Assembly (NCBI GenBank): GCA_001644455.1
Contig: LSTF01000013.1
Coordinates: forward strand, 1 to 48,565
Source: Betaproteobacteria bacterium SCGC AG-212-J23
GTDB taxonomy: Bacteria > Pseudomonadota > Gammaproteobacteria > Burkholderiales > SG8-39
Direction: 5' to 3'
DNA: 48,565 bases
Shown piece after piece: positions 29,026-37,695 of the stretch. Under the pieces are notes generated by a model, which saw only the letters and a program-made list of their open reading frames with translations, was not told the origin of the DNA and searched no databases. Both the position numbers and the translations under genes were made by a program. Every line of letters begins with the position of its first letter. Within the stretch, counting starts at the first letter, position 1.

Positions 29026-29783
29026 TGAAAGCGCGCGTCGTCCGCGCCGCGCAGGGCGCCGCCTGGCTGCTCGACGGCTGGAACCTGTTTCGCGCCGCGC
29101 CGCTCGGCTGGCTCGCCCTGCTGCTCGCCTACTGGCTGCTGATGACGCTGCTCTCGGTCGTGCCCTACGTCGGCGTGGTGATCGCCTCGATCGCAGTGCC
29201 GGCGTTCTCGGTCGGCTTCATGGCGGCGGCGCGGGCCGCGAGCCATCGCGGAAAGGTCGAGCTCGCGCTGCTCTTCGACGGGTTTCGCCACGCGCGGCGC
29301 CCCCAGCTCCTGCTCGGCGCGGTCTATTTCGCGGGGCTGGCGCTGGTGCTCGGCGGCAGCACTCTCGCCGACGACGGTGCATTGGCGCGCTGGATGCTCA
29401 CCGGGCGCCGCCCGGCCGACGAGGTCCTGCAGTCGGACGAATTCCTCGGCGCGCTCGTCCTGGCGGCGGGACTCTACGCTCCGGTGATGATGATGTTCTG
29501 GTTCGCGCCGCCGCTCGTCGCCTGGCATTCGGCCAACCCGGCGAAGGCGCTCTTCTACAGCTTCTTCGCCGCGCTGATGAACTGGCGCGCGTTCCTCGTT
29601 TATGGCGCCGCGGCGGCGCTGGTCACACTGGTCATTCCCTTCGTGCTGGCCGTGACGCTGCGCACCCTGATCGGCGGCGCCTCGTTCGCCTGGCTGGCGT
29701 TCCCGCTGCTCGGCTTGCTGCTGCCGACGCTGTTCGCCAGCTTCTACGCAAGCTATCGCGACGTCTTCGCCACGCCCGAATGA
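29025..29783 (+). CDS. BPSS1780-family integral membrane protein
   Basis: A 252-residue hydrophobic protein with about six membrane segments, for example LGWLALLLAYWLLMTLLSVV, YVGVVIASIAVPAFSVGFM, LLLGAVYFAGLALVLGG, VLAAGLYAPVMMMFWFAPP and FAWLAFPLLGLLLPTLF. It matches a betaproteobacterial family known only by a locus name; function unknown. The start overlaps the thrB stop (TGATG) and the end overlaps the HIT gene (ATGA). Confidence 0.85.
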   Translation: MKARVVRAAQGAAWLLDGWNLFRAAPLGWLALLLAYWLLMTLLSVVPYVGVVIASIAVPAFSVGFMAAARAASHRGKVELALLFDGFRHARRPQLLLGAVYFAGLALVLGGSTLADDGALARWMLTGRRPADEVLQSDEFLGALVLAAGLYAPVMMMFWFAPPLVAWHSANPAKALFYSFFAALMNWRAFLVYGAAAALVTLVIPFVLAVTLRTLIGGASFAWLAFPLLGLLLPTLFASFYASYRDVFATPE

Positions 29784-30175
29784 GCTGCGAGCTTTGCGAT
29801 GCCGACGGCGGGAAAATTGTCTGGCGCGACGACTTCTGCCGCGTGGTGCGGCCTGCTGTCGAGGGCTATCCCGGATTCCTGCGCGTGATCGTCAACCGTC
29901 ACGTGAAGGAAATGACCGATCTCGGCGAGCGCGACCGGCTGATGCAGGTGGTTTTCGCCTGCGAGTCGGCGCTGCGCGGGCTGTACAAGCCGGACAAGAT
30001 CAATCTGGCGAGCCTGGGAAATGTCGTGCCGCACGTGCACTGGCACGTGATCGCGCGCTTCGTCGACGACGCCCATTTTCCGGATCCGATCTGGGCGCCC
30101 GTGCGACGGGCTGCGACGCCGCGCCCCGCAGTGACGGACGAGGCGCTGATGCGAGCTATCATGGCCGCCCTGTGA
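29780..30175 (+). CDS. HIT-family nucleotide hydrolase/transferase
   Basis: A 131-residue histidine-triad protein. The triad reads VVPHVHWHVIARF, and the N-terminus has a Cys pair (CELCD) typical of the zinc-containing HIT subgroup. HIT proteins hydrolyse nucleoside phosphoramidates or dinucleoside polyphosphates. Coupled upstream and downstream through ATGA and GTGA overlaps, which places it in a long run from thrB to ubiE. Confidence 0.93.
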   Translation: MSCELCDADGGKIVWRDDFCRVVRPAVEGYPGFLRVIVNRHVKEMTDLGERDRLMQVVFACESALRGLYKPDKINLASLGNVVPHVHWHVIARFVDDAHFPDPIWAPVRRAATPRPAVTDEALMRAIMAAL

Positions 30176-30519
30176 CACCGATCAACATCACGCTGCATCA
30201 GAAATCCCGGGTGATAGAGATCACTTTCGACGACGGGAAAACCTTCCGCCTGCCCTACGAATACCTGCGCGTTTATTCGCCGTCGGCGGAAGTGCGAGGC
30301 CACGGGCCGGGGCAGGAGGTGCTGCAGACCGGCAAGCAGGCGGTCGAGATCAGCTCGATGGAGCCGGTCGGCTCGTACGCGGTGCAGCCGCAGTTCTCCG
30401 ACGGCCATGGCACGGGAATCTATTCCTGGGACTATCTCTACGAGCTGGGCCAGAACCAGAACAAGCTCTGGAACGAGTACCTCGCAAAGCTGAAGGCCGC
30501 GGGAGCGAGTCGTGAGTAA
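30172..30519 (+). CDS. DUF971 protein
   Basis: A 115-residue protein with the DUF971 (gamma-butyrobetaine hydroxylase N-terminal-like) domain: [70 protein letters not shown]. In eukaryotic hydroxylases this part binds zinc; in bacteria it has been tied by context to iron-sulfur work and ubiquinone genes. GTG 30172 overlaps the HIT stop. The end overlaps ubiE by eight bases. Confidence 0.92.
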   Translation: MTPINITLHQKSRVIEITFDDGKTFRLPYEYLRVYSPSAEVRGHGPGQEVLQTGKQAVEISSMEPVGSYAVQPQFSDGHGTGIYSWDYLYELGQNQNKLWNEYLAKLKAAGASRE

Positions 30520-31246
30520 AGAAACGGACTTCGGCTACCAACGCGTGCCGGAGGGCGAGAAGGCACAGCGCGTCGGCGAGGTCTTCGATCGGGTCGCCGA
30601 CCGCTACGACCTGATGAACGATCTGATGTCGCTCGGCCTGCACCGCGCGTGGAAGGCGTTCGCGGTCGGCGTGGCGCGGCCGCGTCCCGGCGAGCGCATC
30701 CTCGACATTGCCGCCGGCAGCGGCGATCTCGCCCGCGCGTTCGCCCGCCGCGTCGGCCCCGGCGGCGAGGTGTGGCTCACCGACATCAACCGCAGCATGC
30801 TCGAGCGCGGCCGCGACCGGCTGCTCGACGCCGGCCTGATCGCGCCCGCGGTGCAGTGCGACGGCGAGCGCTTGCCGTTCGCCGCGGAGAGCTTCGACTG
30901 CGTGAGCGTCGCCTTCGGCCTGCGCAACATGACGCACAAGGACATCGCTCTCGCCGAGATGCGCCGCGTGCTCAAGCCTGGCGGGCGGCTGGTGGTGCTC
31001 GAGTTCTCCAAGGTGTGGAAGCCGCTCGAGCCCGCGTATGACCTTTACTCCTTCAAGGTCTTGCCGTGGCTGGGAGAGCGTGTCGCAGGAGACGCGGCAG
31101 CGTATCGCTATCTCGCCGAGTCGATCCGCGTGCATCCGGACCAGGCGACGCTCGCCCGCATGATGGGCGACGCCGGCCTCGAGCGCGTCGAGGTGTTCAA
31201 TCTCGCCGCCGGCGTGGTGGCGGTCCACCGCGGGTTCAGGATTTGA
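30512..31246 (+). CDS. ubiE: Ubiquinone/menaquinone biosynthesis C-methyltransferase
   Basis: UbiE adds the C-methyl group in ubiquinone (and menaquinone) synthesis using SAM. The 244-residue protein has the signature [20 protein letters not shown] motif [40 protein letters not shown] and [17 protein letters not shown] 30512 overlaps DUF971. Clustered with ubiJ and ubiB further along the same strand, so this is a quinone block. Confidence 0.97.
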   Translation: MSKETDFGYQRVPEGEKAQRVGEVFDRVADRYDLMNDLMSLGLHRAWKAFAVGVARPRPGERILDIAAGSGDLARAFARRVGPGGEVWLTDINRSMLERGRDRLLDAGLIAPAVQCDGERLPFAAESFDCVSVAFGLRNMTHKDIALAEMRRVLKPGGRLVVLEFSKVWKPLEPAYDLYSFKVLPWLGERVAGDAAAYRYLAESIRVHPDQATLARMMGDAGLERVEVFNLAAGVVAVHRGFRI

Positions 31247-31262
31247 TAGCATGGGTCGCTCT

Positions 31263-31267
31263 GGAGG
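31263..31267 (+). promoter_or_regulatory. Strong Shine-Dalgarno sequence of the Tim44-like gene
   Basis: GGAGG lies seven bases before ATG 31275 and decides that start over an in-frame GTG-type start at 31251. Confidence 0.7.
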
Positions 31268-31274
31268 ATCCCCG

Positions 31275-32111
31275 ATGAAGAAGTGGCTATTGATGCTGTC
31301 CGTATTGATGCTCGGCGCGGTCGTGATCGCGAACGACGCCGACGCCAAGCGTCTCGGCGGCGGCCGCTCGGTCGGCACGCAACGCAACGTCACCGCACCG
31401 CCGGCGTCGACGCCGGCCAAGCCAGCGCAAGCGCAGCAGGCGCAAGGACAAGCGCAGCCGGCGGCTGCGCAGCAAGGCAGCAAGTGGGGCATGTTGGGCG
31501 GCATCCTCGGCGGTCTCGCCCTGGGCGGTCTGCTCGGCTGGGCGCTGTCCGGCACCGGCTTCTCGACGATCCTTCTCCTTGCGCTGCTCGCCGTCGTCGC
31601 CGTTTTCGCGCTGCGCGCGATGCGCCGGCGTGAAGCGCCCGAAGCGCAGCACGTGCACCTCGCGGGCATCGGCCCGGAGCGCATGAACATTCCGGAGCGG
31701 CCAGCGTCGATCGGCGCGTTGCACGCGCCCTCCACGCTGCCCGCGGGCTTCGATGCGGCCGCCTTCCTGCGCGCGGCGAAGCTCAATTTCGTCAAGCTGC
31801 AGATCGCCAACGACGCGGGCAAGCTCGACGAGATCCGCGAGTTCACCACCGACGAAATGTTCGACGCCCTGCGCAAGGACATGCTGTCGCGCCAGGCCGA
31901 TGCGCAGCAGACCGACGTGGTTTCGCTGAATGCCGACCTGCTGGAGGTCGCCACCGAGGAAGACAGCCACTGGGCGAGCGTGCGCTTCTCCGGCACGGTG
32001 CGCGAGACGCCGCAGAGCGTGCCGGTCGGGTTCGAGGAAGTCTGGAACCTGGTCAAGCCGGCGCAAGGCTCGAGCGGCTGGCTCCTCGCCGGCATCCAGC
32101 AGATGCATTGA
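31275..32111 (+). CDS. Tim44-like domain protein
   Basis: A 278-residue protein: N-terminal signal segment (MKKWLLMLSVLMLGAVVIAN), a Gln/Ala/Pro-rich low-complexity linker (AKPAQAQQAQGQAQPAAAQQ), two glycine-rich membrane segments (GMLGGILGGLALGGLLGWAL, TILLLALLAVVAVFAL), then a C-terminal Tim44-like domain (FDAAAFLRAAKLNFVKLQ to the end). In mitochondria Tim44 tethers Hsp70 at the import pore; bacterial homologues are largely uncharacterised. It sits between ubiE and ubiJ-ubiB, and an intrinsic terminator follows its stop. Confidence 0.9.
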   Translation: MKKWLLMLSVLMLGAVVIANDADAKRLGGGRSVGTQRNVTAPPASTPAKPAQAQQAQGQAQPAAAQQGSKWGMLGGILGGLALGGLLGWALSGTGFSTILLLALLAVVAVFALRAMRRREAPEAQHVHLAGIGPERMNIPERPASIGALHAPSTLPAGFDAAAFLRAAKLNFVKLQIANDAGKLDEIREFTTDEMFDALRKDMLSRQADAQQTDVVSLNADLLEVATEEDSHWASVRFSGTVRETPQSVPVGFEEVWNLVKPAQGSSGWLLAGIQQMH

Positions 32112-32125
32112 AGAGCCCCTTGTCC

Positions 32126-32701
32126 ATGGAAAAGGCCACCCCTGCGGTGGCCTTTTGCTTTTTCGTCAATCGCCTTCTCGACGCCGAGCCGTGGGCTCGC
32201 GAGCGCTTGGCGCGCTTCGCCGGCGAAGCGGTCGAGCTCGCGCTTGCGCCGCTACCGCCCGTGCGCGTGACGATCGTCGAAGGCGGCCACCTGCAAGCCG
32301 GCGGCGACGCGCCGAGCCTCACGCTGCGCCTCGGACCCGGGGCGCTGTTCGCGCTGGCGCGCAGCGAAGAGGAGTTCCTGCGCGCCGTGGAAGTGAGCGG
32401 CAACGCGCGGCTCGCGCAGGAAGTCGCCTCGCTCGCCCGGCACCTGCGCCTGGACGTGGAGGAGGAGCTCTCGCGCCTGGTCGGCGATGTGGCCGCGCAC
32501 CGCCTCGCCGGCGCGGCGCGCGACTTCGCCGCCTGGCAGGTCGACGCGGCGAAGCGCGTCGCCACCGCGGCGGCGGATTTCCTTGCCGAAGAAACGCGCC
32601 TGCTGGTTCGGCGCGAGGAGCAGGCCGGGCATGCGCGCGCCGTTACCGAGCTGCACGACGCGCTGGCGCGCCTCGAGAAGCGGATCGAGCGCCTTGGGTA
32701 G
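32126..32701 (+). CDS. ubiJ: UbiJ, ubiquinone biosynthesis accessory factor (SCP2 domain)
   Basis: UbiJ binds ubiquinone intermediates through an SCP2-like lipid pocket and supports the Ubi complex. Conserved: [20 protein letters not shown] at the start, the SCP2 core ([33 protein letters not shown]) and a C-terminal helix/coiled coil ([31 protein letters not shown]). The start is uncertain: TTG 32108, ATG 32126 (used here, 191 residues) or GTG 32147; all overlap the terminator hairpin. The end overlaps ubiB by eight bases. Confidence 0.88.
   Translation: MEKATPAVAFCFFVNRLLDAEPWARERLARFAGEAVELALAPLPPVRVTIVEGGHLQAGGDAPSLTLRLGPGALFALARSEEEFLRAVEVSGNARLAQEVASLARHLRLDVEEELSRLVGDVAAHRLAGAARDFAAWQVDAAKRVATAAADFLAEETRLLVRREEQAGHARAVTELHDALARLEKRIERLG
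32130..32163 (+). terminator. Intrinsic terminator after the Tim44-like gene, inside the ubiJ frame
   Basis: An 11-base-pair perfect stem, AAAAGGCCACC at 32130-32140 against GGTGGCCTTTT at 32146-32156, with loop CCTGC, then GC and five T. It begins 18 bases after the Tim44-like stop. It also lies in-frame in the predicted ubiJ N-terminus, where it encodes roughly [11 protein letters not shown]. Confidence 0.85.
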
Positions 32702-34184
32702 ATTGCTGCGCCTGGCGCGCATTTTCGCGATCGGCCTGCGCTTCGGGCTGCACGATCTCGGCGCCGCCTCGACGCGCTCGACGCCGCGCGCGGTGCGGCT
32801 GCGCCAGGCGCTCGAGGCGCTGGGGCCGATCTTCGTCAAGTTCGGCCAGATCCTCTCGACGCGGCGCGATCTCCTGCCGCTCGACGTCGCCGACGAGCTG
32901 GCGAAGCTGCAGGACCGCGTGCCGCCGTTCCCGCCCGAAGCGGCGGCGGCCGAGATCGAGCGCAGCCTCGGTGTCCGTATCGACGACGTCTTCGCCACCT
33001 TCCAGCGCGACGCCGACGCGAGCGCCTCGATCGCCCAGGTGCATTTCGCCACTCTCAAGGACGGCCGCGAGGTCGCGGTCAAGGTGCTGCGCCCGGGCGT
33101 GGAAAAGGCGATCGCCAGGGACCTGGCGCTGCTCGAGACGGCGGCGAACCTGATCGAGCGCACCGCCGAAGGCCGGCGCCTGAAGCCGCGCGAGGTGGGC
33201 GCCGAATTCTCGCGCCATCTCGACCAGGAGCTCGACCTCATGCGCGAGGCGGCGAACGGCAGCCAGCTGCGCCGCAATTTCGCCGCCTCGACGCTGCTCG
33301 TGGTGCCGGAGATGTACTGGGAGCTCTGCTCGCAGCGCGTGATCGTCATGCAAAGAATGCGCGGCGTGCCGATTTCCCATAGGCAGGCCCTGGTGGAAAA
33401 GGGCGTCGACATTCCGGCCCTGGCGCGCGCGGGCGTCGAGATTTTCTTCACCCAGGTGTTCCGCGACGGTTTTTTCCACGCCGACATGCATCCGGGGAAC
33501 ATCTTCGTTTCGACCGAGGGCGAGACCAAAGGCCGCTACATCGCCGTCGACTTCGGCATCATGGGTACGCTGTCCGACGCCGACAAGAAGTACCTCGCGC
33601 ACAACTTCCTCGCCTTCTTCAACCGCGACTACCGGCGCGTCGCACTGGCGCATCTCGAGGCGGGCTGGGTGCCCGCCGGCACGCGCGTCGATGAATTCGA
33701 GGCGGCGATCCGTGCCGTGTGCGAGCCGATCTTCGCCCGGCCGCTGCGCGAAATCTATTTCGGCAAGCTGCTGCTGCGCCTGTTCCAGACCTCGCGGCGC
33801 TTCAACGTCGAGATCCAGCCGCAGCTCGTGCTGCTGCAGAAGACCCTGCTTAACATCGAGGGCCTGGGCCGCGATCTCGATCCCGAGCTCGACCTCTGGC
33901 GCACGGCCAAGCCGTACCTCGAGCGCTGGATGGGCGAGCAGGTCGGCTGGCGCGCGCTGCTGCGCACGCTCAGGAACGAGGCGCCTTACTGGGCGGCAAC
34001 GCTCCCCGAGCTGCCTCGCCTCGTGCACCGCGCACTCGCCGACGATCGCCTGGGCGAGGTGCGCGACTCGCTGAACCGCCTCGCCGCGGAGAGCGAACGG
34101 CGCAACGACCTCACCGCTTTTATCGCCGCGCTGCTCGCCGTGGCGGTGCTAGTCGCGCTGGTTTCCCTTATCGGTCTCTGGTGA
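32694..34184 (+). CDS. ubiB: Ubiquinone biosynthesis protein kinase-like UbiB
   Basis: UbiB is an atypical ABC1/ADCK-family ATPase needed for ubiquinone synthesis, anchored to the inner membrane. The 496-residue protein has the KxGQ motif ([16 protein letters not shown]), the Ala-rich loop ASIAQVHFA, the Lys in VAVKVLRPG, the catalytic loop [13 protein letters not shown] and metal Asp in VDFGIMGTL. The C-terminus has a membrane segment ([24 protein letters not shown]). TTG 32694 is needed to keep the [10 protein letters not shown] start; it overlaps ubiJ. The end overlaps the opposing methyltransferase by 17 bases. Confidence 0.96.
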   Translation: MGRLLRLARIFAIGLRFGLHDLGAASTRSTPRAVRLRQALEALGPIFVKFGQILSTRRDLLPLDVADELAKLQDRVPPFPPEAAAAEIERSLGVRIDDVFATFQRDADASASIAQVHFATLKDGREVAVKVLRPGVEKAIARDLALLETAANLIERTAEGRRLKPREVGAEFSRHLDQELDLMREAANGSQLRRNFAASTLLVVPEMYWELCSQRVIVMQRMRGVPISHRQALVEKGVDIPALARAGVEIFFTQVFRDGFFHADMHPGNIFVSTEGETKGRYIAVDFGIMGTLSDADKKYLAHNFLAFFNRDYRRVALAHLEAGWVPAGTRVDEFEAAIRAVCEPIFARPLREIYFGKLLLRLFQTSRRFNVEIQPQLVLLQKTLLNIEGLGRDLDPELDLWRTAKPYLERWMGEQVGWRALLRTLRNEAPYWAATLPELPRLVHRALADDRLGEVRDSLNRLAAESERRNDLTAFIAALLAVAVLVALVSLIGLW

Positions 34185-34836
34185 AGCGCAGGAAGTAGTT
34201 CGCCCGCATCAGCTTCACCTCCCCGGCGAAACCGAAGCCGGCGGCCTCGATCTCACGCTGGAACTCTTCCTTGCCGGCGCGCACGTGTTTCAGCACCCAG
34301 TCCGGACTCGTGCCGGGAATGCGCTCGTAGTCGACGATGACGAGCGTCCCGCCGGGCCGCAGCGCGCGCCGGATCGAGGCGAGCATCGCCTTCGGATTCT
34401 CGAAGTGGTGGTAGGCATCGCAGACGAAGACGAGCTCGACGGAGTTCTCCTCCAGGCGGGTCTCGGTCTGCGTCGAGACGATGCCGACGACGTTGTCGAG
34501 GCGCGCGGCGCGAGCGCGCTGCAGATTGCCGTCGACGAAGGCCTTGGCGATATCGACAGCGTAGACCCGGCCCTGCGGTCCGACGCGCGCAGCGAAAAGG
34601 CGCGTGAAGAGGCCGGTGCCGGCGCCCACGTCGGCCACCGCCTGCCCCGGCTTCAGATCCACGGCGTCGACGACGGCGAGACGTTTCTCGTAGACCTCGC
34701 GGCCCTCGCTCTCGAGGCCGCGCTGCCAGCGCGAATAGTCCGGGTTGCGGTACTGCTCGTTGATATCGGGTGATGCACCCTGTCCGAGCGCACTGGCGGA
34801 GAGGATCGCGAGGAGGGCGAGGCAAATTCTGCGCAT
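34168..34836 (-). CDS. Class I SAM-dependent methyltransferase with signal peptide
   Basis: A 222-residue protein. Its N-terminus ([20 protein letters not shown]) looks like a cleavable Sec signal peptide. A class I methyltransferase domain follows: motif [21 protein letters not shown], motif II acid in [21 protein letters not shown] and [14 protein letters not shown]. Substrate unknown. Export is odd, because SAM is a cytoplasmic cofactor. ATG 34836 was chosen; a TTG two codons earlier is possible. Divergent from the symporter across 27 bases. Confidence 0.85.
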   Translation of the reverse strand: MRRICLALLAILSASALGQGASPDINEQYRNPDYSRWQRGLESEGREVYEKRLAVVDAVDLKPGQAVADVGAGTGLFTRLFAARVGPQGRVYAVDIAKAFVDGNLQRARAARLDNVVGIVSTQTETRLEENSVELVFVCDAYHHFENPKAMLASIRRALRPGGTLVIVDYERIPGTSPDWVLKHVRAGKEEFQREIEAAGFGFAGEVKLMRANYFLRFTRDR

Positions 34837-34848
34837 AGCCAAGAATAG

Positions 34849-34854
34849 TATGAT
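34849..34854 (+). promoter_or_regulatory. -10-like hexamer before the symporter gene
   Basis: TATGAT matches the -10 consensus at five of six positions and ends nine bases before ATG 34864. The bases between (GGCGCGCGC) contain no Shine-Dalgarno sequence. Confidence 0.35.
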
Positions 34855-34863
34855 GGCGCGCGC

Positions 34864-36294
34864 ATGCTGATCGCCTCGGTAGTTTTCTACCTTCTCGTCA
34901 CGATCGCGATCGGGCTTTGGGCGGCGCAGCGGGTCAAGTCCTCGAAGGACTACGTCCTCGCCGGGCGGAGCCTGCCGCTGTACATGAACACCGCGACGGT
35001 GTTCGCCACCTGGTTCGGCGCCGAAAGCGTGCTGTCGGTGTCGGTGGAATTCTCGAAAAGCGGCATGGGCGGCATCATCGCCGACCCGTTCGGCTCGTCG
35101 ATGTGCCTGGTGATCGTCGCCCTCTTCTTCGCGCGCGCTTTCTACCGCATGGACTTGCTGACGATCGGCGACTTCTACCGCAAGCGCTACGGCAAGACGA
35201 TGGAGCTCGGCACGAGCGTGGTCATCGCCGTTTCCTACCTCGGCTGGACCGCGGCGCAGCTGACCGCGCTGGGCCTGGTCTTCTCGACGCTCACCGACGG
35301 CGCGGTCTCGTTGCAGACCGGCATCATCGTCAGCGGCATCTTTGTCCTGGCGTACACGATCTGGGGCGGCATGTGGTCGGTGGCGATGACCGATTTCTTC
35401 CAGTCGATCATGATCATTCTCGGCCTGGGGATCATCGCCTGGGTGGTGGGCGACCTCGCGGGCGGGCCGGGCAAGGTGATCGCCGCGGCTTCAGAAGCGG
35501 GGCGCTTCGAGTTCTGGCCGAAAGGCGGCACCAAGGAGTGGCTCGCCTTCGTCACCGCGTTCCTCACCCTCGCCATCGGCTCGATCCCGCAGCAGGACAT
35601 CTTCCAGCGCGTCACCTCGGCGAAGAACGAGCGCACCGCCGTGCTGGGCAGCCTGCTGGGCGGCATGGTCTATTTCTGCTTCGTCTTCGTGCCGATCTAC
35701 ATCGTGCTCGCGGCACTCATGCTCGAGCCTTCGCTCGGCACGCTGCTCGCCTCCGAGGACGCGCGCGAGATGCAGCGCATCCTGCCCGCCTACATCCTCG
35801 GCTATACGCCGCTGTGGATCCAGGTGCTGTTCTTCGGCGCGCTGCTCTCGGCGATCCTCTCCACCGCGAGCGGCGCGATCATCGCGCCGACCTCGCTTTG
35901 CACCGAGAACATCGTCCGCCCGCTCTTTCCGCGCATGAATGAGCGCCAGTTCATGCTCACGCTGCGCATCGTGCTCGTCGCTTTCACCGCGGCTGCGCTG
36001 GTCTTCGCGCTCAACTCGAAGCAGACCATGTACGACATGGTGCAGAACGCCTATACCGTGACGCTCGTCGCCGCCCTCGTTCCCCTCGCCGGCGGCATTT
36101 TCTGGTCGCGAGCCAACAACGTCGGCGCGATCCTGTCGGCGGTGCTCGGCCTGCTCGCCTGGATCATCGCCGCCTTCACCGCCCCGGAGGCGACCGTGCC
36201 GCCGCCGCTCGTGGGCCTCGCGTTCTCCACGTTGGGCATGGTCGTCGGTTCCCTCCTTCCGCAACCGCAACCCCGCCACGACCACTCCCACTGA
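34864..36294 (+). CDS. Sodium:solute symporter family (SSS) transporter
   Basis: A 476-residue inner-membrane protein with about 12-13 helices. SSS features: KSSKDYVLAGRSLPLYMNTATVFATWFGAES in the first two segments, YTIWGGMWSVAMTDFFQS, IPQQDIFQRVTSAKNERTA and GALLSAILSTASGAIIAPTSL (sodium-site helix). The C-terminus is His/Pro-rich (QPQPRHDHSH). Substrate cannot be read from sequence; relatives carry proline, acetate, pantothenate or choline. Its stop is just ahead of the VanZ gene. Confidence 0.92.
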   Translation: MLIASVVFYLLVTIAIGLWAAQRVKSSKDYVLAGRSLPLYMNTATVFATWFGAESVLSVSVEFSKSGMGGIIADPFGSSMCLVIVALFFARAFYRMDLLTIGDFYRKRYGKTMELGTSVVIAVSYLGWTAAQLTALGLVFSTLTDGAVSLQTGIIVSGIFVLAYTIWGGMWSVAMTDFFQSIMIILGLGIIAWVVGDLAGGPGKVIAAASEAGRFEFWPKGGTKEWLAFVTAFLTLAIGSIPQQDIFQRVTSAKNERTAVLGSLLGGMVYFCFVFVPIYIVLAALMLEPSLGTLLASEDAREMQRILPAYILGYTPLWIQVLFFGALLSAILSTASGAIIAPTSLCTENIVRPLFPRMNERQFMLTLRIVLVAFTAAALVFALNSKQTMYDMVQNAYTVTLVAALVPLAGGIFWSRANNVGAILSAVLGLLAWIIAAFTAPEATVPPPLVGLAFSTLGMVVGSLLPQPQPRHDHSH

Positions 36295-36352
36295 ACCGGC
36301 GGCCCTGGTACGCGCCTCGCCGCTGGCGCGGATCCTGTTCGCGCTCTATGGG

Positions 36353-37372
36353 GTGCTCACGATCTACGCGTCGCTCTATCCGCTCGAGGGCTGGCACAAC
36401 CATGGCTTGTCGCCGTTCGCCTATATCGACGCGCCCTGGCCGCGCTACATCACCACTTTCGACCTCGCGGTCAACCTGATCGGCTACATGCCGTACGGTT
36501 TCCTCTGTGTCGCCGCGCTCGAGCCGCGCCTGCGCGGGGTCGGAGCGACGGCGGTGGCGATCGGCTCGGCATTCGTCCTCTCGCTGGTGCTGGAAGCGGC
36601 GCAGAGCTACCTGCCGGCACGCGTGGCGGTGAATCTCGACGTGCTCTGCAATGTCGCCGGTGCTGCGCTCGGTGCGGCGCTCGGCGCCGTGCTGATGCCG
36701 CGCTGGATGCGCGAAGGCCCCATGGCGCGCGCACGCGGGGCGCTTTTCCTGCCGGGGGTGGATATCGACGTCGGCCTCATCCTCATCGGCCTGTGGCTGT
36801 TCGTGCAGCTCAACCCGGCGACGCTGCTCTTCGCCGCCGGCGACCTGCGCGACCTGGTGGCGGCTACGCCCGGGCGCGCGCGGCGCCCCGAATTCTTCGC
36901 CGGCATCGAGGCGTTCACCGCCGCCGCCAACCTGGTCGGCGTGGGCCTGATGCTCTCGGCGCTCGCCAAGCCCGGACAGCCGGTGCGCAGCCTGATCGTG
37001 GCGCTGGTGGGCGTCGCGCTGGCGGTGAAGATCGCCGCATTCGCCGTACTGATGCACGCCGAAAACGTGCTGGTCTGGCTCACGCCCGGGGCGCAGTACG
37101 GCCTGCTCGCGGGCCTCGCCGCAGTGCTCTTCGCGGTCGCGATGCCGCGCACCGCGCGCCTCGCGGTCGCCGCCGTGCTGCTCATGATTGCCACCGTGCT
37201 CGTCAATCTCGCGCCGCCCAATCCCTACCTCGCCGCGACGCTCAAGCTCTGGCAGCAGGGGCACTTCCTCAACTTCAACGGCCTGACGCGGCTGGTGAGC
37301 GCGCTCTGGGCCTTCGCCGCGCTCGCCTACCTGATCTACCTCGCTTCGCGGCGGCGCGACCCCGGCGGGTAA
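36353..37372 (+). CDS. VanZ-family membrane protein, start unclear
   Basis: A protein of about 339 residues with a VanZ-like N-terminal part (LTIYASLYPLEGW, FDLAVNLIGYMPYGFLCVAALEP, VLEAAQSYLPARVAVNLDVLCNVAGAALGA) and further hydrophobic helices after a loop; function unknown. GTG 36353 is the first standard start in the frame but falls in the middle of the first membrane helix. The frame is open upstream and encodes RASPLARILFALYGV, a natural start of that helix, from about 36305 (CTG); no ATG, GTG or TTG exists there. A rare start codon or a sequence error is likely. Confidence 0.8.
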   Translation: MLTIYASLYPLEGWHNHGLSPFAYIDAPWPRYITTFDLAVNLIGYMPYGFLCVAALEPRLRGVGATAVAIGSAFVLSLVLEAAQSYLPARVAVNLDVLCNVAGAALGAALGAVLMPRWMREGPMARARGALFLPGVDIDVGLILIGLWLFVQLNPATLLFAAGDLRDLVAATPGRARRPEFFAGIEAFTAAANLVGVGLMLSALAKPGQPVRSLIVALVGVALAVKIAAFAVLMHAENVLVWLTPGAQYGLLAGLAAVLFAVAMPRTARLAVAAVLLMIATVLVNLAPPNPYLAATLKLWQQGHFLNFNGLTRLVSALWAFAALAYLIYLASRRRDPGG

Positions 37373-37375
37373 AAT
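37370..37375 (+). promoter_or_regulatory. -10-like hexamer just before the ferredoxin gene
   Basis: TAAAAT overlaps the VanZ TAA and ends only five bases before ATG 37381. If it drives transcription the mRNA would be leaderless. No -35 element is evident. Confidence 0.3.
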
Positions 37376-37380
37376 CAGGC

Positions 37381-37695
37381 ATGTCCTATTACGCGAAGCA
37401 CGTTTTCTTCTGCTGTAACCAGAGAGATCCGGGCGCCGACCGGCCCTGCTGCAACGCCAAGGGCGCATCGGAGATGCGCGATCACGCGAAAAAGCGGGTG
37501 AAGGAGCTCGGCCTCGCCGGCGAAGGCAAGGTGCGCATCAACCAGGCCGGCTGCCTCGATCGCTGCGAGGAAGGCCCCTGCGTGGTCGTCTACCCGGAAG
37601 CCGTCTGGTACACCTACGTCGACAAGTCCGACATCGACGAGATCGTCGAGGAGCATCTCAAGAACGGCCGCGTGGTCGAACGGCTCAGGATGTAA
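37381..37695 (+). CDS. Thioredoxin-like [2Fe-2S] ferredoxin
   Basis: A 104-residue ferredoxin of the Shethna / thioredoxin-like type. Cysteines lie in FFCCNQRDPGADRPCCNAKG and in GCLDRCEEGPCVVVYPEAVW; the latter (CxxxCxxxPxxxxxP) is the family signature. It would transfer single electrons in the cytoplasm; partner unknown. ATG 37381 fits the MSYYAKHVFFC start of relatives. The stop overlaps the hydrolase ATG (TAATG), and hemJ follows. Confidence 0.93.
   Translation: MSYYAKHVFFCCNQRDPGADRPCCNAKGASEMRDHAKKRVKELGLAGEGKVRINQAGCLDRCEEGPCVVVYPEAVWYTYVDKSDIDEIVEEHLKNGRVVERLRM

Noticed and set aside
31410-31475. Tandem repeat in the Gln/Ala-rich linker of the Tim44-like gene (CAAGCGCAG-type units).
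   Set aside because: Short and imperfect; explained as a low-complexity protein linker, with no sign of a mobile or regulatory repeat.
36230-36360. Programmed frameshift joining the symporter to VanZ.
   Set aside because: No slippery heptamer or downstream pseudoknot seen; the symporter ends naturally at 36294 and VanZ is an independent membrane protein.
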